Shown: positions 11,351-21,616, counted from the stretch's first letter. The stretch: 64,000 bases of DNA from Zychaea mexicana (GCF_025766255.1 NW_026516744.1:62001-126000); one strand, 5' to 3'. The notes: a model not told the origin generated them from the letters alone. Program-made: numbers and translations.

Positions 11351-11895
11351 ATTTTAATATTTAACATCATGTATTTGTTTAATCCTACAGTAGTTCTTGA
11401 CTAAAGATATTATTAAAAAATATAGCTACAACATTGGTTCCTCCATGATTTACATTGTGGAAAAAAAGTTTTTCGAGTGTTGAATACACCCTCAACAATC
11501 GCTTGGAGTAGAGTAATTACACGGGCTGAATTGATGATGTATAAAAGCCCCCGATTCATTTATAACAAATCAATCAAACTGACTTATTTCTTTTTCTTTT
11601 TCTAAAAGATATAATGAGGCAAAGTGATTGATTTACAGTAAGTGGTTACTTGTCAATAATGACATGCTAAAATGATTAACTGCTTTTACTGTGAAGTATC
11701 ATAGAAGAAAAAGTAAAAAAAAGCAGTAATATGCATAAAAAAATAAGGATGTGCGTGCTGCACTGTATTGTTGTGAGTGAAGATGGACAAAAAGGATGAT
11801 GAAAAGCAATTTTTTTTTGTGTATGTTAAAAATATAAGAAGTAATTACAAGAGGTTGATATTGATAAGGATAAAATATACATGGTTGGGGTAAAA
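11351..11895. other. Non-coding outer part of the left arm
   Basis: This is AT-rich sequence between the TTGGC array and the stop of the 567-residue gene. It has a counterpart in the right arm. A plus-strand TATAAAAG occurs at about 11540 in the left arm, but the equivalent site is altered in the right arm. No ORF is supported; it probably includes the gene's 3' UTR. Confidence 0.4.
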
Positions 11896-14328
11896 TTATT
11901 GATCACTGGGGGTATTTGTGGATTGGCTTTTTTCTGGATGACAAGATTCGATTACATATCGGTGGCGAATAGACTCTCGTTTCTTTTTTCGGTGGAAATT
12001 GAAACATAATTCGGCGTTTTTTGATAGCATATGCTGTATTGTTATATTAGTGGTGTGTTTTAATACAGGAAATTCATATTCATTGCAAAACAAAAGAAGG
12101 TCTATTCTTGTAGCAGTAGCATGATAATGCATATGTACAGGGCCATCCATCCAAACTAGTGGATATGTACTTGCGTCTTTTAAATGTATTATCATGCTAC
12201 TGTATAGAACAAAATTTTTTGTAGAATCTAGAAACTTATTTACCTGCAAAGTTCCGAGTGCCTCATAGCAGCTTGGGAGAACACTGAAATCGTTGCGATC
12301 TCGCGGAATAAAAAAAACAGACAAGGGCACTAACCGGTAGATGCCTTGATAATGCAAATCCATTACAAATAGAGTGCATCGGAAACCTATGATAATACCC
12401 CAGATTACGATTTCGATCTATAAAATATTTACCGTATTATATTGCTATATTTGATGTAGCTCACCTTCAACCAGCAATCCTAACACAGTGATTTCTGGAT
12501 CGTCAATACGGTCCTCAACCATTTTGTCCATAGAATCCTTCATTACATTAGCCAATTTGACTAAATCTGGTCTACTTCCATTGTGAACTTTGTAGGGCGG
12601 CTTGATTTCTACCAATAAGAGCCCTTCTGTTGGCATTGCACCATATTCAAAGTTCATAGACAAGTCAGTGAAAAAAAAGCCAGTTCTAAATACGAGTAGA
12701 AAAGTAATTAGCACGCTGAAAACATTATTCACTACGGCATTATTCATATTGATGTTGTACCCTTTTCTTGTCAACAAATGTGTTTCATCCAAAAATGAAA
12801 GCATTAATGGGCAAACAGCGGACATCGAGAAAGTGCTCTCTAATTGATCGGCTTTCTTTGATGATTTTGAAGAATAGAACTTGATTCTAAAATTAATGTA
12901 CAGAAATAAGTAAGTACACACACACACATTTTGAAAATTGAATTGCATATCCAGGTTACGTGCATGCTAATAAGTGATTCTCGAATTTGGCTGTTAATCT
13001 CGTCTTCATCATCGCTCAGTTCTTTTGCAATACCGCTGCATTCCTTGTAATTCTTTTTACCAGCCTATCATCATTGATAAGTTAGTAAATCTATTTTTTT
13101 TTTCAAAACGAGAATTTACTACCTTTGCAAATTTGTTAACAATAGCTTCTGTTTTTTCTGATAATGCGACAAGAGGATATTGTGTTTTGCACTCGTCAGT
13201 GATTGCTTCCCATGTGTCATTGTCAAACCCGTACTCCAACGATGAATCTGGATGAACACTGCTCAAGTCGTCAAACAAGAAAATACCATTGACAGATCTA
13301 AAGATACAGGTGTTCCAACAAGTTAGTATATAATGTATCATGTAGCCACTGAAGCGGTTACTTATTACTTACAGCTCTTCCTGGTAAGTACCAAGCATCT
13401 TTCTTTCACCTTTTTCGATCGACAACTTTCTGTATTCGAGTAAGGCTTCTGACACTTCTACTCCATTCACTTTCCACTATGAAAACAAATATCAGCGTCA
13501 ACATTATGTTAGAACATAAATAGAACTTCTCACCTTCTCTATTCCGTCCTCTAATTTGACAACTGGCGCAGTGTTATGAGACAGGTATGTCGTCATTCTT
13601 TTTCTCTAGTTAAAGAATGTTTAAATACACATTCGGTATACATTTGATGACGTTTAAGCAATATATCAATACTACGTTACTTATTACGGTTTACTTACTC
13701 GTTTGTTTGTACTTTCTGTCGTAGACGGGATGGGTGTGGATGATGGGACGGGTGTGGGTGATGAGTCGGGTGTGGGTGATGAGTCGGGTGTGGGTGATGA
13801 GGCTGCTGCTTCTTCTCGTCCCCTTTTACTGGAGGTTGCCTGAACAACAGAAAATAAATTTAGTATATGATTGATGCATGTAACACAACCGATGCCTAGT
13901 AATACCTTATAGATTTTTGCAGAGATCTAGTTCCTTATAAATATGAGTTTCACTTTTACAAGGACAATAAACTTTTATTTTACCTTTTTCTCGATTTCCT
14001 CCCAGTCTGGTTGCTCCTTGGTATAGTTCTGTGTATATCGATATGTTAGCAAATTGAATATGCTGGAATTTATGTTTCATACCTTTATGTTCAACTCAGC
14101 AACAGCAGCTTTAAAGCATCTTCCCCAAATACGCTTGTTATCTTCCCCTTTCTTGCTGTTCTTCAAGATCACGTCCGGGACAGTGTCATGGAATCTCTTT
14201 AACGAGACAGCACCTTTCTCCCCAGAAACATATTTTATAAAACCTAAAGTATCAAATTAGTACTACACTCAAATTATTTATATGCATTACAACTTACTCT
14301 CTTTAAAGATCTGGCCTACGGTAGTCAT
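11896..14328 (-). CDS. Element-borne 567-residue protein with an E-x-K nuclease-like motif (11 exons, unknown function)
   Basis: Minus-strand exons are 14298-14328, 14083-14243, 13984-14028, 13699-13839, 13534-13605, 13373-13476, 13123-13297, 12928-13064, 12761-12886, 12465-12685 and 11896-12386. All junctions keep phase, giving 567 residues. The N-terminal 85 residues are charged and helix-like. A Ser/Thr/Pro repeat follows (PTPDSS repeated). The C-terminal half contains FTDLSMNFEYG and GLLLVEIKPPYKV, then a PDLVKLANVMKD helix and VMDLHYQGIYRLV. The E357-x-K359 pair after a hydrophobic strand, with Asp338 upstream, is reminiscent of PD-(D/E)XK nucleases; this is inference, not a recognised family match. 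A 210-nt stop-free segment (12034-12243) with GT...AG ends may be an extra intron. A diverged relative of the E-x-K segment occurs at 29513-29893. Uncertainty is greatest at the exon 8 donor. Confidence 0.65.
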
Positions 14329-14546
14329 CGCAACCTAACAATTCTTGTGGAAGATTTAGACGGTAAGCAACCGTGTATCGTCGAAACTTGTTTTAATGCA
14401 ATGGCCGTGGCTGTGTTTAAAGCTCAAAAAAAATTTGCTGTGACAGCTTTTTAGAAATTCGGTATATTGTAGTTCTTTTCACATGGTTACCACAATTTAT
14501 TACAAAGCTAAGTACATATACGAGGTTTTTTTTATAGTGGTTGAGT

Positions 14547-14985
14547 GTGGAAAACTAGTACCTACGCCCTGCTAGTCCCTCAGCACTCATCTGTTTTTTT
14601 TTTCTCAAGGGATTAGATTGCTTATTGCAGATTACTCCCGAATGATGAATGTGGACAACTAGTACCTACGCCCTGCTAGTCCCTCAGCACTCATCTGTTT
14701 TTTTTTCTCAAGGGATTAGATTGCTTATTGCAGAATACTCCCGAGTGATGAATGTGGACAACTAGTACCTACGCCCTGCTAGTCCCTCAGCACTCATCTG
14801 TTTTTTTGCTCAAGGGATTAGATTGCTTATTGCAGAATACTCCCGAGTGATGAATGTGGACAACTAGTACCTACGCCCTGCTAGTCCCTCAGCATTCTTT
14901 GCGCCCCTTTTTATACTGGTTGAGTGTGGAAAACTAGTACCTACGCCCTGCTAGTCCCTCAGCACTCATCTGTTTTTTGCTCACA
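14547..14985 (+). repeat. Tandem repeat, five copies of a 102-104-bp unit
   Basis: Units start at 14547, 14651, 14754, 14856 and 14926. The fourth is cut to about 70 bp, and the fifth keeps only its first 60 bp or so. Each contains a conserved core ACTAGTACCTACGCCCTG followed by CTAGTCCCTCAGC, a poly-T run and CTCAAGGGATTAGATTGC. The ACTAG...CTAGT pair could form a short hairpin. The array sits upstream of the 567-residue gene, between it and the Harbinger elements. It has no copy at the right arm. Confidence 0.85.
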
Positions 14986-15321
14986 TATTTTAATATATGA
15001 ATGATAATACAAAGGCTCATATTATTATTATTATTTGATAGGTTTGATGACATTTTTTCCATATTAAAGAAGTTTTCGAGATAAGAGCATCCCCAGCAGA
15101 CTCGCGAAATTTCTCGCTATTTTCAAAGCCGCTAGCAAGACCATAGAAACGACATGAAATCCCAGCAGACTCAGAGCATCTCCAACGGTCGTTCTAAAAT
15201 GGAACGCCGCTATCCTAGCAGGACCATAGAATTGGCATGGTTTTTCCAACGGTCGCGCTATTCTAAAACTGGCTATTGAATTTACTGATCTGCTCTTTCT
15301 ACTTCAACCACTCATTTCACA

Positions 15322-16698
15322 ATGTCAAGCCAAAATATTCGCAACCTAAAACAAATGTTCGATGAAGACATCGAGGAAGAACGCCAACGTCAGTGCAGAG
15401 TTGAGCATCTTCAGAGAATCTTTGCAGCTGATGACCAAGACGACGATCAAGTGAGAAAACCCAGAAAAGGCTCTGTTCCTGGTCATCTCGTCATTAACCG
15501 CGATCGCGTTACAGGTCATTGGCGTTTATACAATGACTATTTTGGCGACAATCCTGTTTACCCAGAATACAAGTTCCGTACTCGTTTTCGCATGAGTCGT
15601 CGGCTTTTCGAACGGATCGTAAGCGAATTGGAGCAGAAAGATGCCTTCTTTCCACAGAAGTACGACGCGGCTCATACGCCTGGATTGACACCGCTGCAGA
15701 AAGCGACGGCAGCAATTCGCCAACTGGCATATGGCGTATCTGCCGATGCGACCGACGAATATGTTCGCCTAGGTGCAAGCACTGCTCTTGAGTGCCTAAA
15801 GCGCTTCTGCTTGGCAATCAGCCGCATCTTTGGTGACGAATACCTGCGCTCACCAAACGAGGATGATATCAAGCGGCTTCTTGATATGGCGGAAAAACGC
15901 GGATTCCCTGGCATGCTCGGTTCCTTGGACTGCATGCATTGGGAATGGAAAAACTGTCCTGCCGGATGGAAAGGCCAATATCAAGGCAAAGAGAAGAAAG
16001 CTACAGTAATCCTTGAGGCTGTAGCAGACTTCGAAACATGGATCTGGCACGCGTTCTTCGGTCTCCCGGGTACGCTGAATGACATCAATGTCTTGCAGCG
16101 TTCCCCCATCTTCGATGATCTGGCGTCTGATGTTACGTCGCCCGTCAACTTTTCTGTCAATGGCCACAACTACACCAAAGGCTATTATTTAGTTGATGGT
16201 ATTTACCCGCCGTGGGCTACGTTTATGGATTCAATCACGCATCCGATTGAGAAGAAAAAAAAGGTAAATTTTAACAATGCATATGGAGAGCAGCAACTCT
16301 AACTACTTATATAGTTGTTTGCCTGTATGCAAGAAGCGTACCGTAAGGATGTCGAGCGTGCCTTTGGGATCTTGCAAAGTAGATTTGCTGTGATTCGACA
16401 CCCAGCAAGACTATGGCAACCCGACGATCTGTCAATGGTTATGCGCGCATGCATAATCTTGCATAACATGATTGTTGAAGATCAGCGCTGCAATCCAGGA
16501 GAGGATGTTGCTGATGACAACGAAGCCGAAGTATTGCGAAGTGTTGGATCGGCGCCCATTTTGACAGTTCGCAGGGATCCAAACACCATGAGCGAATACT
16601 TGAATCGCTATGATGAGATCAAGGATGTTGCGGTCCACGATCAACTGAAGAACGACCTCGTTGAGCATTTGTGGCAGCACCAAGGCAATATGATCTAG
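15322..16698 (+). CDS. PIF/Harbinger DDE transposase (2 exons)
   Basis: Exons 15322-16263 and 16315-16698 join in phase 0 to 441 residues. The DDE catalytic residues are visible as Asp203 (LGSLDCMHW), Asp254 (GTLNDINVLQRS) and Glu328 (RKDVERAFGILQSRFA). The flanking motifs (GYYLVDGIYP; MRACIILHNMIVEDQR) are typical of the PIF/Harbinger "plant transposon protein" family. The N-terminal 80 residues are acidic and polar, then comes the helical part (YKFRTRFRMSRRLFERIV). The intron is 51 bp with a GTAAAT donor and TAG acceptor. No frame break is seen, so the enzyme may be functional. In this superfamily transposition also needs the Myb-like partner, which is damaged in this copy. Confidence 0.88.
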
Positions 16699-16734
16699 TA
16701 AAACACAAAAGATATTTTTATTTATTGTTTTTTA

Positions 16735-17660
16735 TTACTCGTCAACTTCGTCGTCGGTAGTCTGTTGAACTTCTACGTCCTGGACAATGGCTTTTGCGAT
16801 TCTGGCCTTTGCATTGGCCAAAGCCTCGCCTTTTCTCAGCGTCCAATACTCGAGTTCAGCTCCTGAGTATCTGTCGAGCTGTTCTCGCATCACTTCATCG
16901 TCGTTCATTTTCTCCTGGAGCTCGATGCGCCTGCGGCTGTTCTGGACATGCTCCTCTTAAGCCTTCGCCAATCGAGCGCGATCATCGTCCAATTTACGCT
17001 TGCGCGTTCCATCCTCCTTCTCTTGCTCCTTGGCTTTCTTGCGACCGATTGGGCGCTTCACATACTCAGGTGCGCTTTGATTTGTCACATTGACATACTT
17101 GTTACTGAACTTTGGTTGCTCATGAAGCTCATTGTAACAGTGTTGAAACTTCCAAGCAGATTTCGCAGCTTTCTTATGCAGCGTTACTGCGTAGTCTTTC
17201 TTCACTCCCATATATTCATCAGTACTGGTATCGTATCGTTTATGAAAACTAGCATCCCTTAACCTCATTTTCTTCGTTGTTTCCGCTTTTATTTCGCGCA
17301 AGAGCTTTTGCAAGACAACCGCAGTATCTAGACACCTCTCTTTGGATGGTACCCCAGCGGCCCGAGAGGGCTCCCTGGCCAGTTCGTACATCCTTATCTC
17401 CCCCTCTTTGAAGAAAATCTTTATAGAGTCTCCCACAATATTTAGAGGGGAACATGGGTGCCCTTTGACGAACGAGTGGAGGTGGCAAGCCAGGATTGAC
17501 ACAACCACACATCCTCTTCATTGCTCCAGCTCGGACCGCGATTGCCAGCTTTTGCTGCTGCTGCTGTCGACGATTCTGCGACAACTTCGGGATCGGTGGT
17601 CGATTCGACACGAGATTCGACATTAGTGATGGGGATCGGGGCAGAAGAACTAGAAGACAT
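16735..17660 (-). pseudogene. PIF/Harbinger Myb/SANT-like accessory protein, frameshifted
   Basis: The reading starts at the ATG at 17660 and runs through a Ser/Ala-rich leader into RGPSWSNEEDVWLCQSWLATST, the trihelix/Myb-like DNA-binding motif of the second Harbinger protein. The frame breaks near 17450. Family-like sequence continues in another frame (ALSGRWGTIQREVSRYCG, then LAKALARNKSGNNEE), shifts again near 17270 (DASFHKRYDTSTDEYMG), and meets an in-frame stop near 16957. Similar sequence (SRRRIELQEKMNDDEV) then continues to 16735. Two shifts and a stop suggest decay. A short intron could explain the first shift but not all three. Family role: brings the transposase to the ends and into the nucleus. 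Confidence 0.75.
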
Positions 17661-17936
17661 TGTTGTTGGAAAAGGGAAGTGATTTATAAAGAAGAGAGAG
17701 CTTTATTTTACTGCGTACAACAACGCGATTTTACTTTAGAAAACTTGCCCTAATTTTGGGACGCCTATTCTAAAAAATTTGACCCTTTTCTAAAATAGAA
17801 TAGAAATAGGACGACTGTTGGAACTCAAAATTTTCTATTTCGGAATCCTAAAATAGAATTTAGAACGATCGTTGGAGATGCTCTCAGTACTATTAGTTAC
17901 TCTCTCTTCATTCACAGTTTCGACTTCCTTTTTCCA

Positions 17937-19213
17937 ATGTCCACCATTCGCTAAATACACGTACTTCTTTTTGATGACGACGAAGACCGCGCTCGTAGAC
18001 GACGCATCTCGCGTATCAGAGAAATGTTTGAAGATTCTGACGACAGTGAAGAGCATCAACGTCGAGGAGGATCTGTACATGGACGCGCCGTCATCAGACG
18101 AGACCATGTTTCCGCTGACGCGAAACTTTACATGCACTACTTTGCAGAAGATCCAGTGTATCCGGAACATCTTTTTCGACGTCGATTCCGAATGCGCAGA
18201 ACTCTGTTCTTGAGAATCGTTCAAAGCTTGGGGCAGGAAAACCAGTACTTCACTCAGAGAACGAATGCTGCTGGTAAACAAGGCCTGTCTCCCAAACTCA
18301 AAGCAACAAGCTGCGATGCGGATGATTGCTTACGGAATTTCCGGTGATGCAATCGGCGAGTATCTGCAGATGGGAGAGAGCACTGCCGTCGAGTGTCTCA
18401 AGATATTCTGCAAGACTATCGACCAGTGCTTTGGCAAGGAGTACCTTCGAAGCCCTACGAACGAAGATGTCGAGAAACTCCTAGCAGAGAACAGCGAGCG
18501 CGGGTTTCCGGGCATGCTTGGATCACTAGACTGCATGCATTGGAGCTGGGACTTGTGTCCCACTGCCTGGCATGGGGCTTACCAAGGAAAGGAAAAAAAA
18601 GCAACAGTAATTTTAGAAGCTGTTGCTTCCCACGACCTGTGGATCTGGCATGCAGGAATTGGCTTCCCTGGGTCGCTCAACGACATTAACGTTCTGCAAA
18701 GATCCACCCTCTTCGCCAACCTTGCCTCAGGTGTCGCACCACCCGCAAACTTCACCATCAACGGCCACGAATATACCATGGGCTACTATTTGGCAGATGG
18801 CATCTACCCTGAGGGGGCAACTTTGGTGAAGAGTGTTCGGATGCCAATTGGCAACAAAGAGAAGTAAGCGTGAATTATAGGTTTCAAGGTACACTATTTT
18901 GACAACATTCTACAGTACTTTGCGGGAAAGCAAGAAGCTGTACAGAAGGACGTCGAAAGGCGTTCGGTGTGCTGTAGAAACGCTTCGCCATCATTCGCCA
19001 ACCATGAAGACTGTGGAAGCATGCCAACCTGACGATGGTCATACGGGCGTGCATCATTTTGCACAACATGATTGTCGAAGATGAAAGAAGCGAAAATCTT
19101 GAAGAGTTGCAAGAAATAGGTCGTGCATCACTCCTGCCTGTCCAAAGGAACTGTAATACGTTCGACGAGTACAGAGAGCAACTCCTTAGAATCAAAAGTA
19201 AAGAGACTCATAA
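17937..19213 (+). pseudogene. Harbinger 2 DDE transposase, frameshifted and truncated
   Basis: This is homologous to the transposase at 15322-16698 but broken. An ATG at 17937 (MSTIR) is followed by a frame break. The reading then runs through DDDEDRARRRRISRIREMFED and RRRFRMRRTLFLRIV, breaks near 18300, resumes at YGISGDAIGEYLQMGESTAVEC, and keeps both Asp motifs (LGSLDCMHW; GSLNDINVLQRS). It is damaged again after the intron around the third catalytic position (KDVER). It ends at LLRIKSKETH, where the right arm of the inverted repeat begins. It cannot encode a full transposase. Confidence 0.85.
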
Positions 19214-19269
19214 ACTAGGCATCGGTTGTGTTGCATGCATCAATCATATACTAAATTTTATTTTCTATT

Positions 19270-20891
19270 GTTCAGGCAACCTCTAGTTAAAGGGGACGAG
19301 AAGAAGCAGCAGCCTCACCATCCACACCCGACTCATCACCCACACCCGTCCCGTCTACGACAGAAGATTCACATCCAAGACTTCTCAACAACCTCCACGC
19401 CTGCCTACTCGTCAAAGCATCGCTTTTACTTTGACGGTAGAGTATGGGCATCACGCTTGAGCGCCATCCTTTTTCAGGGCTAGTTCATTTGGCAGGTGAG
19501 TTGTTACACACTCCTCAGCGGATTCCGACTTCCATGGCCACCGTCCTGCTGTCTAGATGAACTAACACCTTTTGTGGTGACTGATGAGCGTGAATTCCGG
19601 CGCCTTAACTCTACGTTCGGTTCATCCCAGAGAAAAAGAATGACGACATACCTGTCTCATAATACTGCGCCAGTTGTCAAATTAGAGGACGGAATAGAGA
19701 AGGTGAGAGGTTCTATTTATGTTCTAACATAATGTTGACGCTGATATTTATTTTCATAGTGGAAAGTGAATGGAGTAGAAGTGTCAGAAGCTTTACTCGA
19801 ATACAGAAAGTTGTCGATCGAAAAAGGTGAAAGAAATATGCTTGATACTTACCAGGAAGAGCTGTAAGTAATTAGTAACCGCTCCAGTGGCTACATGATA
19901 CATTATGTACTAACTTGTTGGATTACCTGTATCTTTAGATCTGTCAATGGTATTTTATTGTTTGACGACTTGAGCAGTGTTTATCCGGATTCATCGTTGG
20001 AGTACGGTCTGCATCTTAGTACCGGAATTTTAACCGGTTACCCTTTCGATAGGCGGTCCAAAAAATTGGACCTTTGATAAAACGGAACTTCCCTATCTCG
20101 GTTTGACAATGACACATGGGAAGCAATCACTGACGAGTGCAGAACACAATATCCTCTTGTCGTATTATCAGAAAAAAGAGAAGCTATTGTTAACAAATTT
20201 GCAAAGGTAGTAAATTCTCGTTTTGAAAAAAAAATAGATTTATTAACTTATCAATGATGATAGGCTGGTAAAAAGAAATACAATGAATGCAGCGGTATTG
20301 CAAAGGAACTGAGCGATGATGAAGACGAGAATAACAGCCAAATTCGAGAACCAGTTATTACCATGCACGTAACCTGGATATGCAATTCTATATTCAAAAT
20401 GTGTGTGTGTACATACTTATTTCTGTAAACATTAATTTTAGAATCAAGTTCTATTCTCCAAAATCATCAAAGAAAGCCGGTTGCGGGAGGTGGCAAGCCT
20501 TTCACGAGTATGTTAACAATAACAAGCTTTCTCGATGTCCGCTGTTCACCCATTAATGCTTTCATTTTGGATGAAACACATTTGTTGACAAGAAAAGGGT
20601 ACAATATCAATATGAATAAATTTTTTCAGCGTGCTAATTACTTTTCTACTCGTATTTAGAACTGATGAAAAAGCACCTCGCAAATCAGAAAACGCTGACA
20701 AGAAAGGCTATTTTTTCACTGACTTGTCTATGAACTTTGAATATGGTGCAATGCCAACAGAAGGGCTTTTATTGGTAGAAATCAAGCCGCCCTATAAAGT
20801 TCACAATGGAAGTAGACCAGATTATTCGCCACCAATATGTAATCGAATCTTGTCGTCCAGAAAAAAGCCAATCCACAAATACGCCCAGTGA
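19270..20891 (+). pseudogene. 5'-truncated, disrupted copy of the 567-residue element gene
   Basis: Exons equivalent to left-arm exons 4-10 can be followed on the plus strand: RKRMTTYLSHNTAPVVKLED, WKVNGVEVSEALLEYRKLS, SVNGILLFDDLSSV, AGKKKYNECSGIAKELSDDE and FFTDLSMNFEYG to KVHNGSRPD. It lacks exons 1-3. It is interrupted after SLEYG by a roughly 92-bp insertion, has a damaged exon around 20480-20590 (RRST-type frame lost after KSSKKAG), and fuses RPD directly to the distal tail (about 20821) through a deletion. The exon before FFTDLSMNF keeps a DEKAPRKSENADKKG segment absent from the left copy. Confidence 0.75.
20008..20099. mobile_element. Short (about 92 bp) insertion in the right-arm gene copy, possible MITE fragment
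   Basis: The left arm reads straight through this point (GAGTACGGGTTTGAC), while the right arm carries about 92 extra bases between two GG dinucleotides. The insert contains the perfect palindrome-like hairpin GGTCCAAAAAATTGGACC (20055-20072) and an AACCGGTT. No clear long terminal repeats are visible, so its class is unknown. Confidence 0.45.
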
Positions 20892-21450
20892 TCAATAATT
20901 TTACCCAACCATGTATATTTTATCCTTATCAATATCAACCTCTTGTAATTACTTCTTATATTTTTAACATACACAAAAAAAATTGCTTTTTATCATCCTT
21001 CTTGTCCATCTTCACCTCACAACAATACAGTGCAGCACGCACATCCTTATTTTTTTATGCATATTACTGCTTTTTTTTACTATTTCTTCTATGATACTTC
21101 ACAGTAAAAGCAGTTAATCATTTTAGCACGTCATTATTGACAAGTAACCACTTACTGTAAATCAATCACTTTGCCTCATTATATCTTTTAGAAAAAGAAA
21201 AAGAAATAAGTCAGTTTGATTGATTTGTTATAAATGAATCGGGGGCTTTTACACATCATCAATTCAGCCCGTGTAATTACTCTACTCCAAGCGATTGTTG
21301 AGGGTGTATTCAACACTCGAAAAACTTTTTTTCCACAATGTAAATCATGGAGGAACCAATGTTGTAGCTATATTTTCTAATAATATCTTTAGTCAAGAAC
21401 TGTTGGATTAAACAAATACATGATGTTAAATATTAAAATCCATCGAGAAT

Positions 21451-21597
21451 GCCAAATCGAAACTCGAGTCATGCCAAGGAAAACTCATGTAGTGCCAAAT
21501 CGGGTATTCATGTCATGCCAAAAGAAAATGCCATATGCCTCCCATCGCCAAATCGAAATTGGTGCGACGCCAAGTTGAGAAATATAAGATGTGCCAA
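21451..21597 (-). repeat. Subterminal array of about 22-bp degenerate repeats (right)
   Basis: This is the inverted counterpart of the left array at 11193-11350. On the plus strand it reads as repeated GCCAAATCG and GCCAA units (ATGCCAAATCGAAACTCGAG, ATGCCAAGG, GTGCCAAATCG, TCGCCAAATCG, GTGCCAACC). Confidence 0.55.
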
Positions 21598-21616
21598 CCA
21601 TTAGTGGAAAATCCTG

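Larger units (their letters stand above)
11173..13900 (+). repeat. Left arm of the long inverted repeat
   Basis: This arm matches the reverse complement of 19214-21616. It contains about 720 bp of non-coding outer sequence and exons 4-11 of the 567-residue gene; exons 1-3 and the upstream region lie inside the arm boundary and have no copy on the right. Relative to the right arm it lacks about 42-45 nt in the exon encoding the segment before FFTDLSMNFEYG. So neither arm is simply ancestral to the other. Confidence 0.8.
15174..17883 (+). mobile_element. Complete PIF/Harbinger transposon (Harbinger 1), 2710 bp
   Basis: The terminal inverted repeats begin GAGCATCTCCAACG on both ends and match over about 25 bp with one difference (G versus A at position 15). 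A 3-bp direct duplication TCA flanks the element (15171-15173 and 17884-17886), as expected for this superfamily. It carries the two genes typical of PIF/Harbinger: a DDE transposase (+, intact) and a Myb/SANT-like protein gene (-, broken) in convergent orientation. It is inserted within Harbinger 2. Confidence 0.9.
15085..19213 (+). mobile_element. Older PIF/Harbinger element (Harbinger 2), interrupted and 3'-truncated
   Basis: The left end GAGCATCCCCAGCAGACTC at 15085 resembles the TIR of the nested element and is preceded by TAA, a plausible 3-bp target site. The element is split at 15174-17883 by Harbinger 1. It resumes at 17884 and carries a broken transposase gene up to 19213. There it stops abruptly within the C-terminal coding region and joins the right arm; no right TIR is present. 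Confidence 0.7.
11173..21616. mobile_element. Composite block bounded by inverted arms, with nested transposons inside
   Basis: The segment 11173-13900 and the segment 19214-21616 are inverted copies of each other, recognisable over hundreds of bases at high identity. For example, 11384-11540 matches the reverse complement of about 21250-21412. Similarity stops abruptly on the outside just after a CAGGAT sequence, with no clear target duplication. The interior holds a five-copy tandem repeat and two PIF/Harbinger elements. Whether this is one transposable unit, two insertions of the same element in opposite orientation, or an inverted duplication with a lost centre cannot be decided from one locus. 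Confidence 0.7.
19214..21616 (-). repeat. Right arm of the long inverted repeat (decayed copy)
   Basis: This is the reverse complement of 11173-13900 with several changes. A 265-bp unrelated segment replaces an intron region (19366-19630). A short insertion lies at about 20008-20099. About 590 bp corresponding to the left arm 11975-12567 are missing (junction near 20821). The copy starts inside what is intron 3 of the left gene, so exons 1-3 are absent. Confidence 0.8.
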
